Below are positions 50,400-61,835 of a stretch of 64,000 nucleotides of DNA, one piece after another. The translations under genes and the position numbers were made by a program. The notes below the pieces were generated by a model, which saw only the letters and a program-made list of their open reading frames with translations, made no database searches and was not told the DNA's origin. Origin of the DNA: Cymbidium sinense (lineage: Eukaryota > Streptophyta > Magnoliopsida > Asparagales > Orchidaceae); NCBI GenBank assembly GCA_021442155.1, contig CM038214.1, positions 55,150,514 through 55,214,513 of the forward strand, written 5' to 3'. Position 1 is the stretch's first letter, and each line of letters opens with the position of its first letter.

Positions 50400-51760
50400 A
50401 CCAAAATTTTGAGAAATCGGTAAATGGGAGGCATACAAAATGCTTTGCCTAATATACCTGCAGCTACAACACAGAGGTAGGAACTTCTAAGAGACCTATA
50501 GTGAACACTTATCAAGAAGTTGATGTTATCATTAAATCCTAAATGGAAGATCTCATCAGTCAAAATATCAAAGCAGTGATAGCTTTAAAAACTATTAATC
50601 AATTAATTGGAAATGGCTGATCGCATTCGACCTAATACGACCAAGCACAATACCTTAGAGGGTATGTTGTGCTGAAGTTTAAAACCATTTTAGACACAAA
50701 AAACTCACAAATACACTCAGCTCAATTTAAAGCATCATATAGAAATCCTAGAGGAAATGATGCCATGATACTACTATAATTTATTAGTAGCCTTACACAC
50801 ATAGTTTTCGAATGGTATGCTGAGTTACTTAATGACTCAATAATAATCTTCGCTGAGCTAGAAACACTTTTCGTCAAGAGATTTGTAGGAGCTACAAAAA
50901 AGTAATAATTGTAAATCTCACCTTGGAAAAGAGAAGAAAAGATGAGTGTTATCAAGTATATTACTAGATGGAGAAATCTAAGCATGAGATGTGACCAATA
51001 ACTCACAAAAAAGCATGCAACAAAACTCCTCTTGGGGAATATTGATGTTCAAATGGCCCCATATCCAGCTATGGCTACCATTAACACATTCCAAGAATTA
51101 CAGCATAGCATAGCCAAGTTCAAAAGTTTGCGCAAACAAAAAGGGATTAATTTCGAATATAATAATAACAACCTCTTTGAAAAAGGGAAACAACCAAAGT
51201 CCGGTGACTCGAAAAGGAATGATGTGAATACATCATTCACATTCACAGTGGATAAGAAAGAAAATGGAGATATGACAACCTCATGACTAGCAACATCCTT
51301 GTGACCAATAGCAAAGATGACCTAGGAAAAGAAAAAAGAATCAACCTTCCAAGAGAAAATGTCTAAGCATGACTCATTTAAAAGGGAATGTACTACTGAA
51401 ATATTTAGATATGCCCTGAAATTGGGATTATAGTTGCCAAACCCATGATGGTTAGATGAAGTAGACAAGATTCATGATCCCAATTATTATCCACTCCATA
51501 GGCTCATAAGTCATCCAATTGAAGATTATTTTATCCTAAAGGATTGTTTAGAAAAGAGCTATCAAAATGGATTACTCGCTTTATTAGATACTATATTAAT
51601 AAACCCTAAAAATAAAAAGGTGAAAGTTATTATGACACGCCCAGTCCAAGATACAAAAGACAAAAATGGTAAAGCTCAAAGTATAAGGGATAAGGGCAAA
51701 GCCCACCAAACAAAAGAAGAAGGGGAAGGTGGTTGTGAAATATTCATCTTAAAGAAAACT
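50400..51760 (+). pseudogene. Ty3/gypsy gag (family B, plus-strand copy)
   Basis: The plus strand reads AQFKASYRNPRGNDAMILL (50720), SLTHIVFEWYAELLNDSI (50790), LETLFVKRFVGATKK (50855), a frameshift, then VIKYITRWRNLSMRCDQ (50950) and LLLGNIDVQMAPYPAMATIN (51035), the gag capsid domain of plant gypsy elements. An open 84-codon frame runs 51032-51286. Near 51480 is YYPLHRLISHPIEDYF, a decayed zinc-knuckle-like motif whose first Cys has become Tyr. The N-terminal part before 50680 is partly recognisable by its match to the minus-strand copy at 56390. The pol follows at 52036. Confidence 0.85.
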
Positions 51761-52035
51761 AAATGAATGATCAATATTGTTATAATAATATAAGGTATTT
51801 GCTGGAAGAATTCTTTAGAGCTTGAACTCGATCCAAAAATGAACTTCCCCAATACAGGACAATTTTTATATAATATGAATAAATAGGCAAAAATCGATCA
51901 GCCTTCTTCATCGAATCCCTATAAATCAAAGAAGAAAAGGTGGACTCAAAAGCTAAAGTCTCAAACTCAAAAGATGATAAACTCTTTAGAGGAATATGAA
52001 CAACATCCTCAAGGCCAATTGAGCTAGAAGAATAC

Positions 52036-53690
52036 ATGGTCCATTTAAAGCTCGACATGGAAGAACCTGAAAAAGAAATTTTGAAAGAAATGTGTCATGT
52101 CATAAATGTGATCATGACTTTAACTAACTCTGAGGAAGAATTATGCTTTCCCAGAGAAAAGCCTATAAATCAAAGAGTCAAGTCAGGCTCAAAGAAACTA
52201 GTTCTGAATGTCCTCAAAACCCTGAGAATTTTGAGAGGGCACAAAATTCAAAGACTTTTTCTGATAAAGAAGATCAAATAGAAAAAGTAACCAAGTTTAG
52301 GTAAGGAGAGGAAAAAGAATTCCTCCACCTCCGTAATGAGAAGTTAGTGATAAAAGCAAAGAAATTCAAGTAAATGAAAATGTCTTACCCCCATCACCCA
52401 CTAAACCTCAAAAGTCTACCAAAATAGGAGTATATTATTATGTTGTGGCCCATTAATGCAAGCTCCCTACTTTAATAAGTATCTATAATTCTCTCATGTT
52501 GTCTAAAGAAATACGTGATACATTAATCAAAGCTTTACAAAACCAAGATCAATATGAAGCATTTTTCACTGAAGAAAAAAATGAATTAGGACTTAACCTC
52601 ACAAAAGTCAGCAACCATTACATTTAGTGAGAATGACTTGCTATTAGGGGTGATCAAACATGATTAGGCTCTTTATGATATAGTTGAAAGCAATAATATT
52701 TCAATAAAAGAGATATTGATTGATCTAGGTGCTTCAGTTAATCTTGTAATAGTTAAAATGCTATGAGGACTAGCTTTAGATGACCACTACTTAGATAAAA
52801 GTATAGTATTCTTATAAGGATTTAATAAAAAAGGACAAAAAACCTTAAAGTCTCTTATCTTACCCATACTCTTCAAGAAATTATACAAATAAGCTAATTT
52901 CATGTGATCGAAGCCCAAGTTGCTTACAAAGCACTCCTTGGTAGGCCATGGATTCATTAACTCAACATAGTGATTTTAACTCTTCATCTATGTATGAAGT
53001 CTATTCAAAATGATGAAGAGAATTAAATTGATGGTGACATGAATCCATTATTGATACATGAAGAAGAACTAATCATTGACCTAAGAGAGGCCTCAAAAGA
53101 ATTTGAGAAAGGCAATCAAGCTACCATTGATGAACTCTATAAAATTAACTTGGAAACTACAAGGAGCCCACACTCACTTTTGTTAGCGCTAACCTCACAT
53201 CAGATAAGTTTGAGGAATTAAAAGCACTACTTTGTGAATATAAAGATTGCTTTGCTTGGAATTATAGTGAAATGCTAGGCCTGTCACTAGATGTGGCCAT
53301 ACATAAACTTGCCATTATCCCTGATATAAAACCTATAAAGCAAGCACCAAGGTGAATGCGATTATAAATCAAAGAGAAAATAATTATTGAAACCAAAAGG
53401 CTCATCGAAGAAAGATTTATTCGAAAAGAAAAATACACTGAGTGTATTACCAATATTATCCCATTAAGAAAAAAGAATGGACAAATCCAAGTTTGCATTG
53501 ATTTTTAGGACTTAAATAAAGCATGCCCAAAAGATGATTTCCCATTGCCTAATGCAAAACTCATGGTGGATAATACTTCCAATTATGATATGTTTTTCTT
53601 CATGGATGGATCATTGAGTTATAATCAAATTAAAATTACTCTAGAGGATGAAAAGCATACATCCTTCAAATTTGATGTCAGTTTTTAGAT
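52036..53690 (+). pseudogene. Ty3/gypsy pol: protease and truncated RT (family B, plus-strand copy)
   Basis: An open linker frame (52036-52281) with EEELCFPREKPI is followed by protease: ILIDLGASVNLVIVKML near 52712, keeping the catalytic Asp, and ALLGRPWIH near 52930. An open piece at 53039-53221 leads, through a frameshift, into CEYKDCFAWNYSEM (53232) and RT: KKNGQIQVCIDFxDLNKACP (53470), DDFPLP and MFFFMDGSLSYNQIKI (53590). The RT stops at 53690, before the YxDD motif, where a minus-strand LTR begins; the missing part is not found beyond it. Confidence 0.9.
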
Positions 53691-53691
53691 T

Positions 53692-54269
53692 TGTGTGCTT
53701 AAAATATTTTTAACATAATTAGTTTCTTCTTCTTTGCTCCAAATCCAAAATCAATGGAGAGAGGACTACCGTCTCATACTGGATCCAAGATCAATGGTGG
53801 AGGTTTGAAATTAGTAGTGTTTGCAATGATTCTCTCCCCTTTATTTCAGTCAATTCAGACAAAAAGAGAATAGAGAGAGTATAGGACAACATATAGAGGA
53901 TATATAGTGAAGAGAGTGCAGGAAAATGCCTAAGCTGTAGAAGAGAGTGAGAGGAAAAAGGGAGAGGCCTAGGGTAGCAATTCTCCTCTTTTTATAGAAG
54001 ATCCTCCAATAACAGGGTAGCTTTGTACTCCATAATCGTTCCAACCACTCCTCCTTAGGCAGTTATTATTGTTGGACAAGAACGATTTAAAACTGAAGGT
54101 CATCATGATAGCTCGTTAGTGCTAGCCTCACAACACTGCATCATTGTGTTATTTAAGTAGGCAGCTTTCAGGGGCAGTTTAGGTTTGTAGATGTATAATA
54201 CGGTGATAGCGCCTAGGCGTCACAGTCCTCTAGGCCAAAATGCTTTATTTTCCCTCTTTTTTGCAAACA
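53692..54269 (-). mobile_element. Family B LTR (3' LTR of the minus-strand copy)
   Basis: About 578 bp. The minus strand begins TGTTTGCAAAAAAGAGGG directly after the tract CATTGGGGGAAATT and ends near AAGCACACA. It contains TATAAAAA (minus, 53989-53996) and a long pyrimidine-rich leader (CTCTCCCTTTTTCCTCTC). It matches the split LTR at 22050-22397 plus 40701-40987. Being downstream (minus sense) of gag and the tandem repeat, it is a 3' LTR. The 53692 end is inferred from the break in RT similarity. Confidence 0.7.
53989..53996 (-). promoter_or_regulatory. TATA box of the family B LTR
   Basis: The minus strand reads TATAAAAA, followed by GAGGAGAATTG and a C/T-rich leader. It is in the same place as TATAAATAA at 22381-22389 in the other copy. 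Confidence 0.55.
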
Positions 54270-54369
54270 AATTTCCCCCAATGAATGTGTCATGTCAATT
54301 AGACATGATGCATTAGTTATTTTCTTTCTTTTATTTATATTTAGATCTTACTCTTTTGGGTATGTTGAG

Positions 54370-54870
54370 TATTGACCCCTTTGGGTATTTTTAGACTTAA
54401 ATCCTATGTTGGATTTAAGCATAGATTTAGGTCCGGACCCTTTGGACATGAAATAATATAAATTTGGGTTAAGATCCAGCCATTTTGGACATTATAGATC
54501 TAATCTAGCCCATTTAGCCATAATAGGTTCTTTATTTAAATTTTGATCCAGCCCCTTTCATCATGATGGATCTAATCTAGCCCCTTTAAGCATAATGGAT
54601 ATTTTATTTAAATTTAAATCCAACCCCTTTGGGCATAATGGATCTTTTATTTAAGTTTATATCTAGCCCCTTTCGACATGATGGATCTAATTTAAATTTA
54701 GATCAGGTACTTTTGGACATGATGCATCTGATTTAGTCCCTTTAGGCATGCTAAATCTAATTTAAAATTAGATTCGGTCCCTTTGGACAAGATAGATCAG
54801 ATCTAGTCCCTTTGGACATGATAGATCTGATCCGACCCCTCTGGGCTTGATGGATCTAATTTAATCTTTT
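54370..54870 (-). repeat. Tandem repeat array of the family B 3' region
   Basis: Around ten degenerate units built from ATTTAAATTTAGATCCRGCC, CCTTTGGRCATGATGGATCT and shorter versions; spacing between GATGGATCT-type words is about 35-70 bp. Same motif as 43790-44000. It lies between the gag fragment and the 3' LTR, so pol has been lost from this copy. Confidence 0.85.
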
Positions 54871-54939
54871 TCTATTTGAAAGAGTTTCTTTTTGATGGAG
54901 TATTTTCCTTGCAATACAAGGCTTATAAAATTTCCCTAT

Positions 54940-56839
54940 TAGGAAAGAATCTTTTTGGATCTATTTCAGGCTCTAAAAAATTCTTCCACTAGATTCCCTC
55001 TATAGTTAAAAGAATATTAACCATCCCTTTTATCTTTTTGAGATGAAGGTCTCCCAACTACCTTCTTCTTATTTATAGGCTCTTCCCTTATCCCCTATAC
55101 ATTAGGCTCCAGCTAGCTCAACATTTTTATCTTTTGCATCCTAGACTAGATGAGTTATAAAAACTTTCACCTTTCCTTTTTTAGGGTTTATTAATATAAT
55201 ATCTAAAAAGGTGAGTTCTCCATTTTGATAGCTCTTTTCTACCTAATCCTTGAAGACAAAATAATCTTCAATTGGATGACTTATGAGCCGATGGAATGGA
55301 CAATAGTTGGGATAAAAAATATTGTCTAGTTAGTCTGGTCGTAGTGGCTTTGGAAATTATAATCCTAAATTAAGGGCATGCCTACAAATTTTAATAGTAC
55401 ATTCTCTTTTAAATGAGCACTGCTTAGACATTTTCTCTTGGTGGGTTGATTCTTTTTTCTTGTCTTCTATCATCTATCCTACCAGATGCAAAGTTTTTGC
55501 TGGTTAAGAGATTATTGCACCTCAGTTTGCCTTCTTGTCCACTTTGAATATGAATATTGCATTCACATCATTCCTTTTTGAGTCAGCAGACTTTGGTTGT
55601 TTCCTTTTTCCAAAGGGGTTGTTATTATTATAATCTACATTAAACCCTTTTTATTTGGGAAACCTTTCAAACTTAGCTATGCAATCCAGTAATTATTGGA
55701 ATGTGTTAATGTTAGCCGAAGCTAGATATGGGGCCATTTGATCATAAATATTCCCCATGAGGAGTTCTACTGCATACTTTCTGTGAGTTGTGGGTCACAT
55801 ATCATGCTTAGATTTCTCCATCTAGTAATATACTTGGTAACACTCTCATCTTTTCTTCTCTTTTTCAAGTTGAGATCCTCAATTGTTACTTTCTTTGTTG
55901 CTACTGTAAATCTCTTGATGAAAAGTATTTCTAGCTCGATGAAGGTTTTTACTAAGTCATAGGTAACTCAGCATACTATTGGAAAGCTATGTGTGTAAGG
56001 CTACTAACAAATTATCATAGTAGTAGGGCATCATTTCCTCTGGTATTTCCCCACGATGCTTTAAATTGAGCCAAGTGTTGCCGTAGATTTTTTTTAAAAG
56101 GTATTAAACTTTTTTGGCAACTTCTTTAAATACTTAGTCAAATTTGGCGGATAGTCGCCTTGTCTAATTAATTTCTCAATAGTTTTTGAGGCTATCACTA
56201 CTTTGACCTTTTGATTGATGAGATCTTTTATTTAGTATTTATTGATAACATTAGCTTCTTGATAAGCGTTGACTATAGTTTTTCTTGGAGGTTCCTACCT
56301 TTATGTTATAGTTGTTGGTAGATTAGGAAAAACATTTTGCATGCCTCCATTTCAATTATCAAATTATTCATTTTTGGAGAAATTCTCAAAGTTATCTACA
56401 ATGTTGCAGTTGCTATGATGTTGAGTTGACTAAATAGCTCTTTCACCAGTCCACTCATCTCATTGAGCTGGTTGTTGAGTTGACTGATTTCTTGATCTCT
56501 CCTTTGAAGTTGGGAACCCATCTGTTGTTGTAACCTTGTTACAATGTTTGTTAACTCTTCAATCACTTCCCCGTCTACTTGACCTTCGCTTCTATGCTCT
56601 TGGTGGCTTGGGTTCTCTTATTTATTTTCTTTATTCTGTTGTTCAAGTTCCACATCTTTGTTCTGCAAATGTGTGTTAACCATACAAACAAATTCGATCA
56701 CCATGTGATCAATATCTTCATTATTTTTGAGATCAAAATTTTGTTGTTCTTCATTGGCTGGGAGATCTTCATCTTCCTAGAAAAATTTGTCATCCACGTC
56801 ATAATCCACTGGATGGCTCTTTTTAGACCAATGTTTTAG
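54940..56839 (-). pseudogene. Ty3/gypsy gag (family B, minus-strand copy)
   Basis: The minus strand from 56780 has an acidic start (EDEDLPANEEQQNFDLKNNE). A coiled-coil segment follows: EELTNIVTRLQQQMGSQLQ and RDQEISQLNNQLNEMSGLV (56560-56430). The capsid domain is at 56080-55690, matching the plus-strand gag at 50700-51100 block by block. A zinc-knuckle-like NYCPFHRLISHPIEDYF is at 55310-55260, keeping the first Cys and His but with Tyr at the last Cys. Stops and shifts break it into pieces under 100 codons. It is an inverted duplicate of 50400-51760 and is followed by the tandem array and LTR. No pol remains. Confidence 0.85.
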
Positions 56840-57340
56840 GTTGATGATAATATTAATATATTTTATATTTTTAAAATATTTAAATAAGTTAAATAAATCA
56901 AAGAAAAATAAGTTTAGCTTTAGATAACTTGAAATTTTTATAAGAATGTTAGTACTGCATCCTTAACACCACAATAATGTTTCATGATCTTATGAGTTTT
57001 ATGTTATTTTTAAATAATTTTTAAGTTATAACTAATAAAATAGTTAAAGAAAATTCAGTCCCAAATTTTTATGAGATATGTCTTTGAAGTTTGCCAACTT
57101 CAAGGAGTATTTACACAACTTTGAGAGTGACTTTGATTATAATTTGATATTTTTTTGTCTCGTTTAATGAAAAAATTAATAATAATTTATAATCAATTAA
57201 AAATATCATGAAGAGATATATGTAAGATATTTGGCTATTGTAAGACATACTTCATAAGATTATAAAATTATGTGAGGTTGAATGGATCACACATAGAACT
57301 TAAGTAAAAATACATTATTATTGATTAATTAAAAAAAACT
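56840..57340. other. Non-coding, nothing recognised
   Basis: AT-rich sequence beyond the gag N-terminus. No 5' LTR of the minus-strand family B copy is visible here, so that copy is truncated at its 5' end. Confidence 0.5.
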
Positions 57341-59638
57341 TATAAAAAATTACTTACACTCTTAGGGTAAACCCCCATCTCTTAATGGAGTGTTCACCCT
57401 ATTAGGACTAGGGTGAAAAGGAGAGTGGCTCTACCTAAGTGGGGCCCATTATTCCTCTCTCCTTAAAATATTAAATCCAATGCAAACCTAAATCAAATTA
57501 TGACTTAAAATTCATCCTTAAGTCACTATCACTTAAGTTGAAACCATCCAATGATAATAAATTAAATATCTTTTTTAAACTACAACTTAAATATCAAAGC
57601 CTAGCTTTGTCTAACCATACTAGCCTTTATACACATTAGTTTGTTAGGTCACTGATTTTAAACTTAGGTTTGACTTGTGATTGTTGTGGTGTATTAATTT
57701 TCTTATTTTATGATGTATTATTTTAAACTGGATGTCAGGATTGTATCCACATAAATTAGATGTTAGTGTGATATTTATTAGACTAATACCTTTTTGTAGG
57801 GGATTATGTTTAATAAAATGGGTCACCATAATGAAACTAGAGCTAATAATTTTTCTAGGTGCTATTTACTTAAGTATCTTAACATAGCCCATTTTGAAAG
57901 GTTAGCCTAGTACCCACTAGTGCCTAGCCCCATTATATGAAATATAACTACTTGATTGTATATATGTTTTAGTTAATCACTATTTTTTAAGTTTACTTAT
58001 GGATTTCATTTAGAATTTTAAAATATAATTTGCACTTGAGCTAGGTTAGAGCTGTGGGGTTTAAGATGAGCAATGGCCAGAAGGCATAGACTTGGGAAAC
58101 TCTATGAATTATGAAGTACTCACCACGGGATAAAATGAAGACCCCTATTGTAAATCACCTACAAGGCTGGGCTATTTATGAGAAGAGCTTGACTACCCAT
58201 TTTCATTTTCTTCTTGGGTGAATAGCGAACCCACTCAAGTCTTTTATATTAATTTGATTGTTTGAAGATGTGCTTACTTTGGATTATGCATTATAAATTG
58301 CAAACTTTTTAAAGTTTATTTTATATGATGTTTTGTTTTTATGATTGCTTGGACCCATGGCTAAGCTCTTTAAGGAAAACATTTTCCACATAATTTATTT
58401 AACTAATATAAAGTAAAAATAATATAATTAATAATAAGCCTTATCCATAAATATTCAAAGTAACTAGGAACCCATAAAACTTGTGAACCATGCTACATAT
58501 TTATTCATCTCACTTGACTTATACTCTCCCATTATAGATAAGGGCATCTAGGCCACCTACTTGGGGAATTCTACCTTTTATTATGATTTAGCACATAGTT
58601 AATTTAATATCATGCATGTAGGCATGATTGTATACCCAAGCCTCTATATTAATTTGGTGTAAAAAAAGTATAAATGTTGAAAATTATATTGCATAATTTA
58701 TGAAATTTTTTCTTTCAAATCATAGTCTTAGAATTTAGGGAGTGAGTTTAGATTTGTAGACTTCAACACTAATTAATAATAGCCTAACATCCAAAATTTT
58801 CCATTATGCACAACATATAATTAGGCAAATGGATTTAAAACATAGGAAGTGTTAGTTGGCAGCTTATATAAGTGGGTAATAAGTCCAAAAGAGTCGGGAT
58901 GAGTTCATTCTCCTCAGTAAGGAGTGAACCAATACATTCAAAATTTCCCTCATTAGACTAGGTCAACTATTTAGCTTGTGTTGAAGTGCCTTTATTTAGG
59001 ATATGAGGCAACTTATTTCTCATTTGCTACCAGTATAAGTCCTTGCCTTTTAAGCATTCTAACAATCTTGTGCTATTGGGATATAATATGTAATATTCTA
59101 ATAATTTATTAACTCAAAATAAAAATAACTCTTCATTTCAAAAATATGTAGCCCATTTATAAGATTGATTGACATGCTTACATGCTTAGAAGTATCCCTA
59201 CAATTCTTACTCATCTTCTTTTGGAATCTAAAAAAAAATTGTTCTCATTTGAGCTATTCTATTTAGTTACTAAAATTTAGCAATCCTTGATCCAAACATT
59301 AAAATCTAAAAAGATAAAAAGTCAATTACTTTATTTAAAAGTTCTTTTAGGAGACTCCTCTTAGGATGTTATTAACTATGGGAAATTGCCCTTATAAGGA
59401 ACTTGTAACCCATGTTAAAATAAATCCTACCTTACTTCACCCATGTAAGGTTGGGAGAAAATCTCTAGTACGTATAGACCCATCAACCTCAGGAGTCATT
59501 AGAAAGTGATTGAATCTATCCAAGGGTGATATCTTTACCTTTTATGGTAGTACATCATTGCTTAATTTCATGCTTGATTACCTAAATAAAAACCCCATGA
59601 TCTACATAGTGTCCTCATTATATTTTTAAATCACCACA
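57340..59638 (+). mobile_element. Family A long LTR, 3' half
   Basis: Collinear with 8160-9770 of copy A1 and with 26400-28377. Blocks seen are TTAGGTCACTGATTTTAAAC (57648), TTTTTGTAGGGGATTATG (57791), GTGTTAGTTGGCAGC (58848), AGTCCTTGCCTTTTAAGC (59039), AGGATGTTATTAACTATGG (59362), AGGAGTCATTAG (59490) and the end CACCACA (59632-59638). The segment order is ancestral, without the inversion seen in copy A1. The sequence after 59638 has no primer-binding-site motif. Confidence 0.75.
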
Positions 59639-59639
59639 A

Positions 59640-61560
59640 GAACACCCTTCCCTAAGCCTCCATTAAGTTCTTTCATATTCAAGTTTAAAAGGATAGGCTC
59701 CCCAAAAGGGGTATTTATTTGGAGGATGGTAAATAAGAAATTAAAATTTTTTTTAATAAAATGCTTCAATCATACTATTTAATTAATTAAAATTTCTTCT
59801 ATTTAACAAAAAAATCGATGATATGGTCATCTTAATAGCCACAATAATCTTGTTATATGACTAAGAGTCGCATTGTAGCTCTTTGCTTGTTTCGCCTGTA
59901 CAATCTCATTGTTTAATATGAATTCAATATGGAAAAAGTTATTTTCATAAAATACCTCAAATTTAGTATTCAAATAGAATAATTACCAAATAAATTCATA
60001 CTATATGATATACATTATAATGTAGGATCAATCAAGTTTGGCAAAATTATAATAAATCTACTTAGTCTTGGGGTTTGAAAAAAATAAATAAAATGGGTGA
60101 CCATATAATATGATTTTATACTATACAATATATTTAATTTAATTTTAACAATTTTAGAGTTAACCAACTTAAATAGTTTTGTTGAAATTATTTAACAAAA
60201 TTGATGAATATTTTAATAAGATCATATAATATGATTTTCAAATAAATTTTTTTATTATATATTCTCTCAAGTGTGTGTGTGTGTGTGTTTGCTTATTTTT
60301 CATCATATTATGGTAATTACATGAAGATAAATTATAGTATTAATACCAGAATAATAATATAACCTTGGCTCCACGTGTGTGTTATGATGTCAATTTTTCA
60401 TCATTTGAAGTCTTAGTAGATGCTTCCTTAATTTAACTCTTTAAAGTGACCATTACTGATGCATTTTAAGTCAATTTCATTTTGCTACATATTTATAGTA
60501 CTTGTATTGAAAGTTTGCCACAACTTGCTCACACAACATATTAGTAAAATAAATGTTCAACTAGAAATGTTTGCAATCATCAAAATTGAGAATACATGTG
60601 AATGCTAATAAAATTAACAAATTTTCATTTTTTTGATGATGTAAAATAATTTTCATTGAGATCAAGAGAATAAAAAGTAAAAAAAAAAAATGAGATAACT
60701 CTTAAATTTATCGCATAAAAAATATGCAATGAAAGAATTGATATTTTTGCAAATATGCAAAGAGTGCAAAAATATGTAATCACAAGCAAAGAAGTGCAAA
60801 AATATGTAATATATAAGAGAGGTCTCAAACAAACCAAAAAACACTAATTTTCTCCCCCTTTTGACTTATCAAAAAGGGTTGAAGTGAAAAATTGAATAAG
60901 AGTAAAAACAAACCAAACAAACACTAAAGGAGCAAAGACACATTTTGTGAATTAAGTCAAACAAAATTTTCCTGAAATAGTTTTAACACACATACTTATA
61001 AAATAAGCATATTTAGAATAGTCAATTAATGATTGTATGATATGTTTTAATAACTATTTCCCACTTACCTTATAATTATTATCATATATGCAACACTTAT
61101 GTGATCATACTTCATTACTTAAGTAAATGATGTCAATCAATTTACTAGATTGTTTATATAATTTTGTAACAAAAAAATAAAGTGTTCATTTGGATGACTA
61201 GAGATATTATTATATGATTCAAGCAAACAAAAAATTGTTATGAAGGACCACTTAATGAGAGGATGGGGAGGAACAAATATTTTTTAATTTTATTTTTTTA
61301 TACTTCCCTCCTTTGAGAATTTGTTTCATACTTTCCACTTTAGGGATTTTTTTAATTAAGCTTTTATTCAGTTTGTGCATCCCAATACTATTTTTATTAT
61401 TACATGAATCATTCTATAGTTTGGAAACAATCACACTCATATTTATGCACAAATTAATTTGTTACAACAATACAAAAATAGAGTAAAACAGAAAGTTTTG
61501 ATTTACATAAGAAAATTTATACTAAACATTTATAAATCATCCTTGATTTTTCATTAGATG
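59640..61560. other. AT-rich non-coding stretch
   Basis: No coding similarity. It contains a (GT)9 run at 60271-60288, and AAATATGTAATC / AAATATGTAATA with AAGAAGTGCAA repeated near 60760-60810, a local ~30-bp duplication. The 60-70 codon minus frames here are Phe/Tyr/Ile-rich by-products of AT content. Confidence 0.55.
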
Positions 61561-61835
61561 ATTAAGAATTGAATTAACCCATGCCACATGAGGGTTTAGT
61601 TCAATTCCAAGTCAACATGAACCATTATGCCTTAAATGAGTTAAGTTTGATTTGGTTGCATCAAATGACAAAATTTAACTCACTTAGATTACGTTCACAC
61701 TCCAATTATGTTTAATCACATGTGTGAGATGATTTGGAGTGATTAATTTCATTTAATTTCAAGTGGATTTAATTTTGAACCCATTTGACCCCAAATGGGT
61801 TTAATGTTAAGCCTGGGTTTCATTTGAGTCTATAA
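61560..61835 (-). mobile_element. Family A LTR fragment from the LTR's first kilobase
   Basis: On the minus strand, ACTCAAATGAAACCCAGGC, AAATGGGTTCAAAATTAAAT and CTCCAAATCATCTCACACAT match 22980-23095 of the 5' LTR of the 18.3-kb element. It is joined directly to the end of the LTR at 61836-64000. Confidence 0.65.

Noticed and set aside
55738..55962. 74-codon plus-strand frame that looks hydrophobic and membrane-like
   Set aside because: It is the antisense of the gag capsid domain; the frame at 50722-51006 is the same shadow in the other copy.
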